From Mesorhabditis belari (taxonomy: Eukaryota; Nematoda; Chromadorea; Rhabditida; Rhabditidae): DNA of 64,000 nucleotides. This document shows positions 25,378-37,994 of the stretch, piece after piece. The notes beneath the pieces are model-generated. The model saw only the letters and a list, made by a program, of their open reading frames with translations. It made no database searches and was not told the origin of the DNA. Both the position numbers and the translations under genes were made by a program. Each line of letters opens with the position of its first letter. Position 1 is the first letter of the stretch. The stretch spans positions 372,001 to 436,000 of the forward strand of contig CAUEEP010000222.1 of assembly GCA_958450365.1 (NCBI GenBank), given 5' to 3'.

Positions 25378-25565
25378 TTTACGTAACCCAAAAGCGAAAG
25401 CTAAAACTAAAACCAAAGCTAGAACCAAAGCTAAAACCAAAACCACAGCTAATACTAAAACCAAAGCTAAGACTAAAACCAAAGCTAAAACTAAAACCAA
25501 AGCTAAAGCAAAGACTAAAGCTAAAACTAAAACCACAGCTAAAACCAAAGCTAAAACCTCAAACA
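25378..25565. repeat. Simple tandem tract AAAGCTAAAACC
   Basis: Irregular repeats of AAAGCTAAAACCAAAACC-type units over about 180 bp. Confidence 0.8.
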
Positions 25566-26024
25566 GTATCCAACAAAGCTAAGTAACATAAAACAACAAG
25601 CAACAGCTTACAATTTCATTTAACAAAGCCGCAAAACAAAGCCAAGCATACAGCACAAATCGATACGTCAAAGCAAAACTAACTAGCCAGCTTCAACTAT
25701 CGATAAAAGCTATCGATCAAGCTATCAAGCTATCGATAAAAAGATTTTTAACGAAGATTTTTACCTCCCAAACAGACTCAGCGCTCTAACAATTTTACAA
25801 AACGCAAAACCGGTACGTTAAAGTAAAATAGCATAACCAAAGCTTCAAGATCACCTGAGTGCATGCTAGAATCAGAAGAATAATAATTTTAATAACGCTT
25901 TAGCAAAGCTTAAAGCAAAACTAGGGCTAGCTTTACATTTAGCAAATTCACAGATTGCACAACTAATATTAGTAAACTAATAGTAAACCAATAAAGCAAA
26001 AATAATATGAGCAAAGCTTACAAA

Positions 26025-26082
26025 CCATTTCTAAACCATTTCTAAACCATTTCTAAACCATTTCTAAACCATTTCTAAACAA
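26025..26082. repeat. 12-bp tandem repeat AAACCATTTCTA
   Basis: About five nearly perfect copies. Confidence 0.88.
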
Positions 26083-26792
26083 TTGTCTGCGATCAGAAGC
26101 CTCAAAAACCAGCTGAACTACGCTTTGCTTTTGTTGAACGGCAAAAGTAGGAATATCTTCTCATTTAACAAACTTTACAAATATAAAGAGCAGAAAACCA
26201 ATAGGTTAAAGCAAAACTGACACAAGCAAAGCTTTAGATCACTTTAATGCTTGCTAAAACCCCTTTGAGAAACAATTTTCTCAACCAAGGGAACAAATCT
26301 GGGCGGTTGAGGGGTTGGCTCACAAACATACAGAGATCTCGAAGTCAGAGCCGATGGGGGCGAAGAAAGAGAGGGAAAAGAGAAAAGATCCCTCTGTGTG
26401 TATGTGAGTGTGTGTGAATCGATAGGGCGCGCGACGGGACATCTCTGGGAAAAGAAAACGAGGGGGGGAAAGGGCGGAGGACCGCCACAGACACGCATCG
26501 CATCTCTGCGAATTGCGGGCACATACTGGTCCCAAGAGGTGCGGAAATATAAGAAAATGAGGGAAATGGGAAAGAAAAATGGAAAGAAAAGAAAATATTA
26601 AAGAATAGAGAAAGTTATCGAAAGGAAAATTGTTATAGAACTAAAATAGCCAAAGAAAAATTGACTATTGAGCTAAACACTAGTTAAAGTTTTAAGAAAA
26701 ATCTTCTATAGCAATATAGGAAAATTTTTCAAAGCAAAAAGCTATTTAGAGAAATTAACTTCAGAACAAAATTTTACGCAAAAAAAACTAAC

Positions 26793-26888
26793 CAATAGAG
26801 CAAACTAGAGCAATAGAGCAAACTAAGCAATAGAGCAAACTAAGCAATAGAGCAAACTAAGCAATAGAGCAAACTAAGCAATAGAGCA
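26793..26888. repeat. 17-bp tandem repeat AATAGAGCAAACTAAGC
   Basis: About five copies, ending just before the truncated MITE at 26898. Confidence 0.85.
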
Positions 26889-26897
26889 CTATAAATA

Positions 26898-26995
26898 TTG
26901 GGTTGGTGAATTGAAAACTGCCAGCTATTGTTATATTTCACAGTTTGAGCACTTTCTTCAAAAGAAACCCATTTCGGCGTCAAACGAAAACTAAA
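26898..26995. mobile_element. Truncated left end of the TTGGGTTGGTG MITE family
   Basis: About 100 bp match the left part of the copy at 24579 and then break off at GTCAAACGAAAAC. No right end follows. Confidence 0.65.
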
Positions 26996-27246
26996 ACACG
27001 ACGAAAGACTGAAAAATTCTTTGTGGCGGGGTCCTTTTATTGCGCCGGGTTACGGTAGTTTCCGACGTTTTGCGCGGAAACGTCTGAAAGGCAAAGTGTA
27101 CGGTGGACGGTCCGAAAGGCATCTGTCGTCAGAATTTTATTATTTCAAGAGAGAATTCCTTTAAATTGATTTAAAGTAAAATGAAATTAAACCCAATTTG
27201 TTTAATTATTTGTTTAATTATTTGTTTAATTATTATTTTTAATTTA

Positions 27247-27605
27247 TTAGGTTGGTGCATTGAAAACTGCCGGCTATTGTCATATGTGACAGTTTGAGCA
27301 CTTTCTTCAAAAGAAACCCATTCTGGTGTCAATGGAAAAGTTGTAGAGAATCAAAAATGAGGCTTATATCCAAATTTCCAAAAAGATACACTTAGTGGTT
27401 TCGCTTAAAATGCAAGCTTTGTGAAAATTCGTAAAATTTGGCATTTCTTGAAAACCAGTTTTTGAATCGTTCTGAAAATCTGGATATAAGCTTCATTTTT
27501 GATTCTCTACAACTTTTCCATTGACACCAAAATGGGTTTCTTTGAAGAAAGTGCTCAAACTGTCGCATATGACAATAGCCGGCAGTTTTCGATTCACCAA
27601 CCCAA
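27247..27605. mobile_element. 359-bp foldback MITE of the GGTTGGTG family
   Basis: Flanked by TA; ends TTAGGTTGGTGCATTG and the inverse of TTGGGTTGGTGAATCG. The whole element is close to a palindrome, with GAAAAGTTGTAGAGAATC in one arm and its complement in the other. Confidence 0.8.
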
Positions 27606-28219
27606 TATAATCATTATCTACGACTTTCTACCATCGATCTGCAAGCTTTCGGATCTCGTCCAAGTAACACTCCTTCGGATTTCTCGAATCAAAGAAGTCT
27701 TGGCAAGCTTCTTCAACTTCTTCAAATATTTCTGTTCCCAGCAATAGCTAATCAAAACTCGAAGCTCTTTTTCTTACAACCTCATCCGGAATACAAAGAT
27801 CAAGATTGGTACAAAAATATAAGCGCAAAAAATCAGCAAAAAAGAAGTGCATATAAATTGAATTTTTCGTAGCCGAGTCAGAACTTTTTCTAAGTCAGAA
27901 CTAATAACATTCCAAAAACAAGCAAAATTTCGACAAAATCAAGAGAACCAAAGAGAATCAAAGAGATTTTCAAGGCTTCTTTTTGGTCATAGCTTTCTTC
28001 TTTTCTCTTTCTCAGTGTATTCGCCCTTTCCCTGCTGTAAAGCCTACCAAAACTAGTCGATACTCGAAACGGAAACAAACCTTTGATTCAAAACTGGCCT
28101 TGACTAAAGGAATCAAGCTTCTAACTACCAAAATATCCATACCTCCAACAAATCTCAATTTACTGTACTTTATCCACAAAATACAGTTTTGCCAAGATTT
28201 CCAAGCAAGCTGAATATCC

Positions 28220-28340
28220 TAATCTAGACTGAATACCGTAATCCAGCTAATCTTAACTGAATACCTTAAACTAGACTGAATACCTTAAACTAGACTGAAT
28301 ACCCTAATCGAGACTGAATACCGTAATCCAGCTATCTAGA
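28220..28340. repeat. About 19-bp tandem repeat CTAGACTGAATACCTTAAA
   Basis: Five to six degenerate copies. Confidence 0.75.
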
Positions 28341-31290
28341 CATCCCCTGAGCTGAACCAAATCCAAGTTATCGTAGTCAAGAATGACATCAAAGTGCACG
28401 AATTCGATGTATGCAAACACCCGAAAAACAGCTAAACTCAAAAATCACACGCTTTACACCAATGCCTACTGTACTCCCAGTACCTTTGACAACGATATCC
28501 CAAAACTATCGGCTTACAGTACTTTATCCACAAAATAATTTCCAAACCTTATTCTAATTTCCCAGCCTGATTCTAAGCTAAACCAAACTTTTTCCATTTC
28601 CCGTACCCTCACCACAAACAAAAGTCGTCACAACGATCTTTCCCACGGCTACAAAGCAAAAAAACGTTGAGTCATTCGATAGTTCTTGAATTCATAGCAA
28701 AGAAAAACAAAGTTCTAAAGTTCACCGGTGTGTGCCTAGGGTTCAACAATGAAAAGCTATTAAAAATCGCTGCCAGTGCGCAAGAAGAGGCGTTTATAAG
28801 CAAGAGCACAAAGTACACGTAATACAGAAAGCCGCAAAGTACTCAAAAATGATCCAACACTGGATTATTTCTGAGGCTAGTACCTAGTTCAACACCATGA
28901 TCTAGCACTGAACTGTACCAGTGTAGCTGTTCATATCTCACTTTACAGTCTAATTACAGCATTCATAAGCTGCACTATAGCTCATTTACAGTACACTTGA
29001 AAGCGCGCGTTTACACGAAATCATGAAAAACGCTATATATAGACCAAAAGTTTTAGCTATAAATTTTGTCAAAGTTTCAAAAGAATCAAAGTCTATCGAT
29101 TATTAGATTTTCCGAGTATAAGCCTCTAAAAGTCCAAAAGATAATGAAATTTGTTTTTTATTTTTATTCGTAATTCGGCGACAGATGAAATTTCCCGAGG
29201 AACACCTGTTAGGGAAACCGTTTGAAAAACCTAGAGACTATGTTGATGAGTTGATTGTTACTGTTTTTCGTACTGTAAAACGACCAAGAACACTGAACCT
29301 GACCCAGTTAAGGTAGTTTTTGCGAAAGGGGCACGCTTTAGAAAACGGATTAAACAAATTCGAGCACACACTAGCTTTGGGGGCCCACTTTGTTACAGTA
29401 TTCCGTTCAATTGAGAACTTTAAAAGATTCTGAAAGACATTTAGTCGGCATTTTAAGTTAAAACAAAAAGGAAAACTCATTTTTTCAATAGGAAAACCCT
29501 CTTCTTTTTGCAAATTTACGATCAAAAGCCATTTTCTACTCAAGAGAGCAAAAAGAAAAAACCGAAACGGGGCGGCAAAAATAATTTCTTTTTTTCACGG
29601 GTAGAAGAAATTTTCGCCTTTTTTTTCCACTCAATCGTATAATTAGTTGCTGAGTCTAAAGAAAAGAGGGAAAAGACAAAAATGGAGTGAAAAGAATCGA
29701 AATCGAAAATCGAAAAGAAATTGATGGGAACAGAAAACAGGGAAATTTTCTTACATAGTTTTAGCATTTTGAAGTGCCAAAAAATACGCGACCACAAAAA
29801 ACGGCCATTTTTTTTTTTCATATGTTCAAGCCAAATTTGATTTATTTATTCAATCTGGAGCTCATGTCAGCAATTGGGCAAAAGCTAAAGCAAAAGCTAT
29901 CGTTTAAAAGTTAAAATCTGAATAGTGCGCTCCAACTCACCATTTCCCAGTCATTTAGGTTCCAAATTTTGGAAAGTGCGCGAAAAAATTGCGTAACTCT
30001 TTGTCAAAAAAGATCTTTTTTTCCCGGTTACAGAAAGGGATTTGGAAATAGTCTCTTTCGAAAGGGTGAAAAGATGAAAAAAAAAGGGAAATTTCACTGT
30101 TGAAAAGAAAGAAAAAACGGTTTTTCGCAAATTTTCCCGCCTTTTTGCCATTTTTCTTCAAAATTTATCCTACAATACATTCCTATTCCAAATTTACATT
30201 AAGAAATCTCAAACATCGATCGCATCTAACCTTTTATCGCCTCAAGAAACGGTCTGTATCCAAAAACAGTCGAAAACCTGTTGCCCAGACGACCCAGCCA
30301 AAACTTTCTCCGTTTGTGTCAATCGAAATATGGAAATTATCTCGCTCCCCCCGGGAGCTATAATTTGTGCGTATTTGCAAGGCTGGGAAGCACATTTTGC
30401 GATACTAAAATTGTATCCCAGAATCGATTCTCATTTATTTCGGGAATACTGTAACGAGACAGGTTTTTACTAGAAAAGGGTAGGGTCAGCTCAGAAGTTA
30501 GACCCGTCTTAAGAACCTAGGAGCCGACTGAACATCCCTAGATCTGCCACGGTCATTTCGATGTACCTGACCTTGACACTGGACCCTTTAAAAGCCAAGA
30601 ACTGAATCTGCTTCTGACGGGACTCTAGCCTACAAGCCTTTAAATAGTTGCTGACCTGGAACTGCTTCGATTCTAGCCTGCCCTGATCCTGGGGCTGGAT
30701 TCGGCCAAGACCAGGCCAGTGACTTCATAGATCAGGCATATCTTGTCATTACCTTAAATAAATTAACCACCGAGTTTGTTACACAAAGAAAAAGCAGGAA
30801 AAGCAAAATCAAGATCTGACTTCAAGAAATGCTCCAGAGCCGAATAGTCTGTGAAAATTCAAAATTCAACGCAACATCTACACATATTTACCCACCAAAT
30901 ACACATGAGAGAACCAATCACACAAAATTCCACATTTTTCACCCAAAAAAATGCACAACGTGTGCAAATGTCAAAAATCCTCAAAAAGCACACATTCATG
31001 TAAAGAAAAACATTAAAAACAAAGTTAGCGCTTGAAACGTCAAAGGAAAACTTTAAGAAAATTTGCATATAGGGAGTTAAAAACACCTGTAACTATTAAA
31101 TCACAAAATTTTTTGGATGAAATTCGCTCATTTTGGGTACGCATCGACGCTTCGTCTCCCTTTTCTCAGATTCGATCTAAAAATGAGAGCAAAATGAAGG
31201 AACTCTACTGCTAAAACTTTCCAAATCTACGACAAAATTTTCCTATTTTTAGCTATTAAAGCCTCAAAAATGACCAAAACGACCTCCGAT

Positions 31291-34200
31291 TTATCTTTTA
31301 AACGATAGATTGGCCATGATAATCTTTTTAAACGCTACTCCTTCTAAATACACCTTTTCCCAGATGTTCATCAACGTTTGATGGTCGCTCGCGCTTCCAT
31401 CCGTGTGCACATTGATTTGAATCGTCTGAAAATGGGGAAATGAGTGATTTAAACTGGCGTTAAATGCTGGATTGGGTACTATACCTTGTATTGACTTGTA
31501 TTAACAGAACAGACTAAATGCATCGGCATTAGTTAGTACCATATCCAGCGGTCTAGTATCAACGAGAGCCAAGGCAATGCTTGGATGGATTTTGCCCTTT
31601 TTGCCCACTCACCTTATTCGGCTGTGAGTTCACTTCCATGTAAATCGTTCTCAAAAGTGCATCGGCGAATTCTTGGCTCAACGTTTCTTCTTCTTGAAAG
31701 CATGGACCCATCACCTAGAAAAAGAGAGTAAACTTTGATTATCCACAATGCTCACAAAATCCACGAGTCCCATCCCGAAACCCCTCGTCAATGCTCCACT
31801 GTAACCACCGCGTGCATAAGCAATCGTCGGCGGTTTGACACGAACGAGCGCGATCAAGAGAACTCAAAAGATAAGGATAAGCCGTTGTTAGGCCAAAAAA
31901 CTCCCACCAATTCCTTGGGCATAATTATTCGCGACGATCACTTTAAGAAATGGGTTCGGAATCACGCCCAGCACACTATCTAACAACAAACGCTCAGCCT
32001 CGAGCGCGCGAATGACCGATTTTGAGAAGCGAGAGTCTGAACGGAAACGATTTGTGCTTACTCCCTAAACAGCCGTAAACTACTGTAGCCACACTAGAAA
32101 CCACCGGGCCTAGGGTCTGTAAGCCAGACTCTGGCTCGTATTCAACCTAAAAAACCCTTACATGGTTTCCCATCCGTTGTCGCATCAATGACAACCCCCC
32201 GATATCCGCATGGCTCGAATTTGACAACGTCCTGAATGAGCTTCGTGGACCCTTGGAAACGAATCAGCTTCTCTAGAAAGTAAAAAAGTTTATCCAGGAA
32301 AAACAATAAATCAAGAAACCTTGATCGGCATCCTCGGAGCAAGCCTTTTGTGCCATCCGTTGTTTAATGATCTTGAAGTTGCTTACTAAAGATAAAAATT
32401 GGATACGGTAAAAGGAAAAAGAGATTTGGTTTAGCAATTCTCGAGCCAAAACCCAAAAGTATGCGGGCCATTTATCCGGGTCAAGCAAAGACATTGATTG
32501 ATAAAGATTAAGCTTTTTTGTATCATTAGGTTCAGCTCGTCGAGTTTACAAAACAAGTCACAAAGAGCTGTTTCTATGAGTAAATTTAGAAGGGCTGGTC
32601 CGGGTCAATAGCCCGAACACTCTTGCTACATTCCCCCACTCACCCTCACTGAATCGTCGTCTCTTCAATGCGGGCGCTTGTTTCTGCGAATCGAGCGTGT
32701 CTCGTCGCACCAACATGCTTATCCCCATTTGTGTTTCGTCGTGCGAGATCTGTCGTGAGTTGTTGCCTAAATTTATTGCGATCAAAATACAATTTTTTTA
32801 GCTCACTTCCACCAAATGAACGAGGAGTACTTAGATCAGATGAGAGCAGCTTTCTCGACAGTGCTTGACCTAAAATTGTTGATTTTGTACAACAAAATCT
32901 TCCTACCATTTCCCCGTGCAGCTTGTGGTGTGATCGGGACCTTCAGCAGCTCGGTCGGGTCCCCCAAAGTGATGCGTCGAGAGCCAAAACCGTCATGGGA
33001 AAAATCTTCGAAAGTTGGGGTCTAAACAAACATTTAAAGTTGTCTAGAGGACATACAACTAACCGAAGTCTCGCCATGTTCGGGAATTGTCGCCGTCGTT
33101 CTTTTTGGTTGATACGTGCGCAGACGGGAGACTGGAGTTGTCGGTGAGTTGGAACTGAATGAAAAGGATGAAATTAAACCAGTCAACACTAGTAAAACTT
33201 CGCAGACGTGCAGTATTTCAATTACCGTAAATACTCAAATAGAACCCTCTTTATAAGAGGATCGCGTATCCTAACAAGGGAAGATCAACCCGTTATGGTG
33301 GCCTAATGACACGAACCATATACTATTCGAAGCTTGAAGTTTACTCTCAAACAAACGCTCATATCTCGAAACCAGTACGTTTGTTTCTGCGCGTTTGGGT
33401 ATCAAATTAAAGTAAAGGGGATGGGTGATCTTTTGAGCTATAACACATATTTTTAACTTTAACCAGCGCTTAGGAAAAAAATTATTGAAAAGTGGTAAAC
33501 AGAGCCGATTTGTCAATAATTTTTTTTCTAAACGCTGGTTAATGCTAAAAAATATGCCTTATATCTAAAAAATCCCCCTATCTTTCTACTTTAATTTGAT
33601 ACCTAAGTGCACAGAAAAAAAATGTCTCGGCGCCGAGATATGAGCTGTTTTTTTTGGAATGCAAACTTAGACTACGCTACGCTCCAATAGGAGGAGCTTC
33701 TATTAGAGTATTTCACTCTCTAATAGCTCTGGATACATGTTAGACAGGTCCAACGCCACCCAAAAGGTGTCTTTTTGCGCTCTAATAGCTCCGTATACAT
33801 TTTGGATCACTTTCCACTTCCGCTCACCTATTGACTCGTCGCAAATTCCTTGTATTTGTCTTCGCGGATCGATTGATTGATAGAGTTGAGAAGGAGCGAG
33901 TGATCGACAGCTCCGAGTGCAACTTTGCGTCAATCCCTTCGCATATTGGTGACACGGCGCCGAGCTTCGGGATCGATTCGAATGAATTTTCTTTGTTCGA
34001 AGCTGTGCCCTAAGCCGATCGATGTCAAATTCATAAAATTCATCTTATCAAAACCCACCAATTCCTGATGCAACGATGTCGACGAGTTCCCATAGAGTAT
34101 CGTGCGTAGATTCGCGTTTTCCTTGAACGGAGTCGGCAAACTCTCTCCAGATTTGAGACTCTAAACGAAAAATTCTTCGTATGGCAAGCTTTATGGCAGC

Positions 34201-36667
34201 AGCTATGGCAGACAGGTAAGCTATACACAGAAAAGTTATAACAAGGCTGGTTACAGAGTTAGAACCAGCTTAAGTTTATCTGAAGCTGACTAGTGCTGTT
34301 TTTGAGCTTAACCTCTGCCTTGCCCTTGAGCACAGCTTTGCCAAGCTGCGTTCGAGTTAAGCAGAAGCACTGCGAACGAGCTGTCGGATAAATTAGACTA
34401 ACAATAGTATTAAGATATCCGGATTGGACAAAAATCCCCCCGCAAACCCACCGCTTCCTCATTGCTTTGCATCGAGTGGGTGGTATTGTTCGAGCGAGTT
34501 TTCTCTGGGGATCCCGGTGAAGTGATCACTGGTGGGCTGCTCGATTTGCTCGAGGATCTAAAGCAAAAGGATTTGATATAGAATTGAAATTCTTAACCTT
34601 CCAATAAGCTTTTTTGAATTAGAATTTTACTCTACAGCTCAATAAATGCTTATTCTACGGTCAGGCAAGGATATTTAAGATAAATCAACTACAAAACCTC
34701 AAATCTTCGACACTTTTCCAAGTTTCAGCACACAGTCAGTCAAATTACGTTCAAAATACACCGGAAGCGTGCTTTTTAATGTTTACTACGACATTTTGCC
34801 GATAAAACGCACTTGCTGACTCTTTTGAATCGTCCGAAAAACCCTTTAATTCCATACTTTCGTCGAGGTGGCCCGACCACCGACTTTGTCGTCACATCTT
34901 TTGTGCTCTAAACAAAGAAAACATTATAAAATTGTAGAATAAAGCTACTGGATAAAATTGGGAACAAATTTGGATAGGATTTAGCTGCATAAGTCGGTGA
35001 TTAGCTTTCAAAATAGCGTCTCCAGGCCAAATCATAGCTTTTCGCGGTGTTAAAGTCATCCATTGACTCAAAAAACCGTCAAAATCTGGTTTTTTTTTAT
35101 AAACTGCACACAATAAACAGTAAATAAACACAGATTTTAAGCAAAACCGCAAAACCGCACGTGCTAGGGTAAAATTGAGTCCTTTTTAAGTCGAATCATC
35201 GCTCCAATCGAATCATTGAGTCGAATCATCGCTGAAATTTGCAAATCTGCCGCAAGACTTCGATGTTTTTAAGCTAAAAGCTAAACAGCTAACAGCTTTA
35301 AGTTAAACAGGCGGGAGATGCAATTGGCTCAAAAATTGCACGTTTTTGGGTAGAATTTTATCGTTTTTAAGTCAAAACGCGCTAATTCGCGCTCAGAATC
35401 TAAAATATGCAAAAATTGAAGAGCTGATCAAAACGGTGCCGTTTACAAACAGCGCCACGGCAAAAATAACCCCTCCGCGGCTTCTATGTGTTTCTTATTC
35501 TTATTGGATGCAGGATAAAATTACCTACACTTTGCACACTTTGAGATCACTTAAAACAGAATTGATGTCGAGAAAAGCTCAGTTAACCCCTTTCCGTCTT
35601 TTTTTTGGCATTTTCCCATCCCAGATTTGTTCAAAGCGGTTCCAAAAATTCAGCAGATAGCTAATTTTTTTTCTACATCCAATGAAAATAAGAAACATAT
35701 AGAAACTTAACCGCGAAGGCGTTATTTTTGCCGTGACGCTGTTTGTACACGACGCTGTTTTGATCAGTTTCCAAAAATTAAGCAAGATTTTGCTGTTTTC
35801 AAGCTAAAACACGCGCTAGAGATACAATTTGCTTAAAAATAGCACGTTTTTGGGTAGAATTTTATCGTTTTTGAGTCAAAACGCGCTAATTTCCCATTCA
35901 GAACCTAAAATCTGCAAAAAACGAGCAAGATTTTGCTGTTTTTAAACTAAAACACGCGCTAGAGACGCAATTAGCTTAAAAATAGCACGTTTTTGCGTAG
36001 AATTGAATCGTTTTTAAGTCAAAACGAGTTAATTCATCGCTCAGAAACTAAAATCTGCAAAAATCGATCAAGATTTTGCTGTTTTCAAGCCAAAATACAC
36101 GCGGTGACTCGATTGGCTTAAAAATTGCACGTTTTTGGATAGAATTTTATTGTTTTTGAGTCAAAACGCGCTGATTCATCGCTCAAAACCTAAAAGCTGC
36201 AAAACTGTAGCAAGACTACGCTATTTGTAAGCTAAAATACACGCGGTGACTCGATTGGCTTAAAAATTGCACGTTTTTGGATAGAATTTTATTGTTTTTG
36301 AGTCAAAACGCGCTAATTTAACGTCAAAACAGAAAATCTGCAAAAATTAAGCCAGCTTTTGCTGTTTTTAAACTAAAACACGCGCTAGAGATGCAATTAG
36401 CTTCAAAATAGCACGTTTTTGGGTAGAATTGAATCGTTTTTAAGTCAAAACGCGCTAATTTCCCGCTCAGAACCTAAAAGCTGCAAATCTGTAGCAAGAC
36501 TACGCTATTTTTAAGCTAAAACACGCGCGGTGACTCGATTTGCCTAAAAACTGACCATTTTGCAAGTAAAAAACACCAATTTCAGCACTTATCGTTCAAA
36601 TTTTAACAAAGCTCACCGAATTTTTGGCCGTCAGATCCCTTGTTGAGTGCTTTTTTCCACCCAGCAT
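31291..36667 (-). CDS. Unrecognised 494-aa protein with two KEN boxes, 14 exons
   Basis: I do not recognise this family. Exons: 36617-36667, 34843-34907, 34448-34557, 34059-34156, 33828-34009, 33064-33154, 32907-33021, 32644-32766, 32320-32385, 32162-32272, 31908-32036, 31756-31862, 31613-31714, 31291-31425. They total 1485 bases with phases agreeing at every junction and end in TAA. The start ATG lies two bases behind a TTTTTAG acceptor. Residues 1 to about 270 are Ser/Thr/Pro-rich and look disordered, with KEN tripeptides at 87-89 (PTPFKENANLR) and 114-116 (SNKENSF), RxxL motifs (RTIL, RDTL) and a basic KRRR stretch. The last 220 residues look folded, for example YRGVVIDATTDGKPYSRFSK, IRALEAERLLLDSVLG and ARGGYSGALTRGFGMGLVDF. 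The KEN boxes suggest APC/C-controlled turnover and hence a cell-cycle role, but that is inference. The exon 3-4 junction is the least certain. Confidence 0.8.
33233..33716. mobile_element. Second MITE of the CCGTAAATACT family, intron of the KEN-box gene
   Basis: The left end CCGTAAATACTCAAATAGAA is imperfectly inverted at the right end (CTATTAGAGTATTTCAC). An internal foldback around AACCAGCGCTTAGGAAAAAA and its inverse is present. It lies between exons 5 and 6 of the 31.3-36.7 kb gene. Confidence 0.55.
35330..36560. repeat. 142-bp tandem array without the box, intron 1 of KEN-box gene
   Basis: GCACGTTTTTGGGTAGAATT-like cores at 35338, 35842, 35985, 36127, 36269 and 36411 give steps of 142-143 except where the foldback element at 35423-35772 is inserted. 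No CTGGANNNCACA occurs in it. Confidence 0.85.
35423..35772. mobile_element. Foldback MITE inserted in a 142-bp tandem array
   Basis: The arms start CTGATCAAAACGGTGCCG on the left and read as the near-exact inverse on the right; about 110 bp per arm can be matched. It splits one monomer of the array in intron 1 of the KEN-box gene, so it is younger than the array. Confidence 0.7.
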
Positions 36668-36767
36668 GCCTAAAAATGAAAAATTTCAAGAAATCTTTAG
36701 TTTTAACAGTTTAAAATTGAAAAAAGAACAAGAAAACGATAAAATTTCAGCAAAAGAAAGCAAAATG

Positions 36768-37760
36768 GGGAGTGGGACAAATGCGATCTTTTTGTTTGCG
36801 CACCCTGACATTTGCGCACCTTTTTTTCCGCACTTAGCCCATTAGCGCACCTTTTGCGCGTTTTAAAGCTAATATTAAGCTCTAAAAGCTCTAAAAGCTA
36901 ATATTAACCAATTTCTTTGGTTAATAACCAATTTCTATTCCAAAAGTTATTTTTCTAGGTAATTTTAGGGCGTAGAATCGAAATTTTGACATATCAGAGC
37001 TTTTGGAAGCGAACGGACGGAGTTATACAAAGAGAAAAATCAACAATTTTCTGTAATTTGATCTAGCCGTTTTGTCTTTCAAATTGGTTCCACACGCTCT
37101 GTTATGTCAAAATTTGAATTCGACGGTACTTTTCCAATATCGGGGGAGCGGAAGGATTATCGGGAGAGCGAAAGGAAAATCGGGGGAGCAAATTTTGGCA
37201 GCGCTACATATGTCCTATATTATACAAACTAGCGCCATAAAATCCGCGAATTACCCGTTATTCTCACAACCTTTATATTAGATTTATATTAGCGAAATAG
37301 ATCTTTTCCCTTTGAGCGAACTTTCATCGATTCGCCACAATTGCAAATCCACAACTGGATGACTCCTTTGGTGACGAAATAATCGATTGCCGTCGATTCC
37401 TTGAACGCACAAATATCGGAGAAGCGCAACGTCGTTAAAGTTTGAAAAAAACGTTGCAGTTAAAAATACAGTCCCGGAAATGCATTTCCGGAACTGTATT
37501 TTCGAGGGGGCAAAATTTGCTCCCTCGATTTTCCTTTCGCTCCCCCGATTTTCCTTTCGCTCCCCCGATATTGGAAAAGTACCCACACGCCCTGTTATGC
37601 CAAAATTTCGATTCTACGCCCTCAAATTACCTAGAAAAACAACTTTTGGAATAGAAATTGGTTAATATTAGCTTTTAGAGCTTAATATTAGCTTTAAAAC
37701 GCGAAAAAAGGTGCGCAAATGTCCGGGTGCGCAAAAAAAGGTCGCATTTGTTCCACTCCC
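36768..37760. mobile_element. 993-bp non-autonomous element, long TIRs, 8-bp TSD (hAT-like)
   Basis: GCAAAATG flanks the element at 36760-36767 and again at 37761-37768. The ends GGGAGTGGGACAAATGCGA and the inverse of GGGAGTGGAACAAATGCGA pair, and complementarity continues for about 200 bp. An inner pair of repeats around CGGGGGAGC extends the foldback further. An 8-bp duplication suits hAT elements, although such long TIRs also occur in other groups. It lies between the KEN-box and BTB genes. Confidence 0.75.
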
Positions 37761-37994
37761 GCAAAATGAGAAAATTTTAGGGAAATTTTTTATATATTCG
37801 CAAAGAGACGTCTCTTTGGGATACGGTAGTTTTTGGAAAACGGAAATTTCTTTACTTTGCCTTTTTTCGCCGTTTTCTTTGCTTTTTCTGTTGTTTTACT
37901 GTGTTTTTTCTTTATTAAAAACACTTTATTACGATAATTTATCCAAAAAATAGCATAAATCTCGATTTTCGACACAAAATTCCATCGAAAATCG

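Larger units (their letters stand above)
23376..31290. other. Intergenic between macoilin and the KEN-box gene
   Basis: Three mariner-type MITE copies and several simple arrays, with no exon chain that I could support. Sequence such as 27600-28400 and 28840-30800 shows nothing recognisable. Confidence 0.55.
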
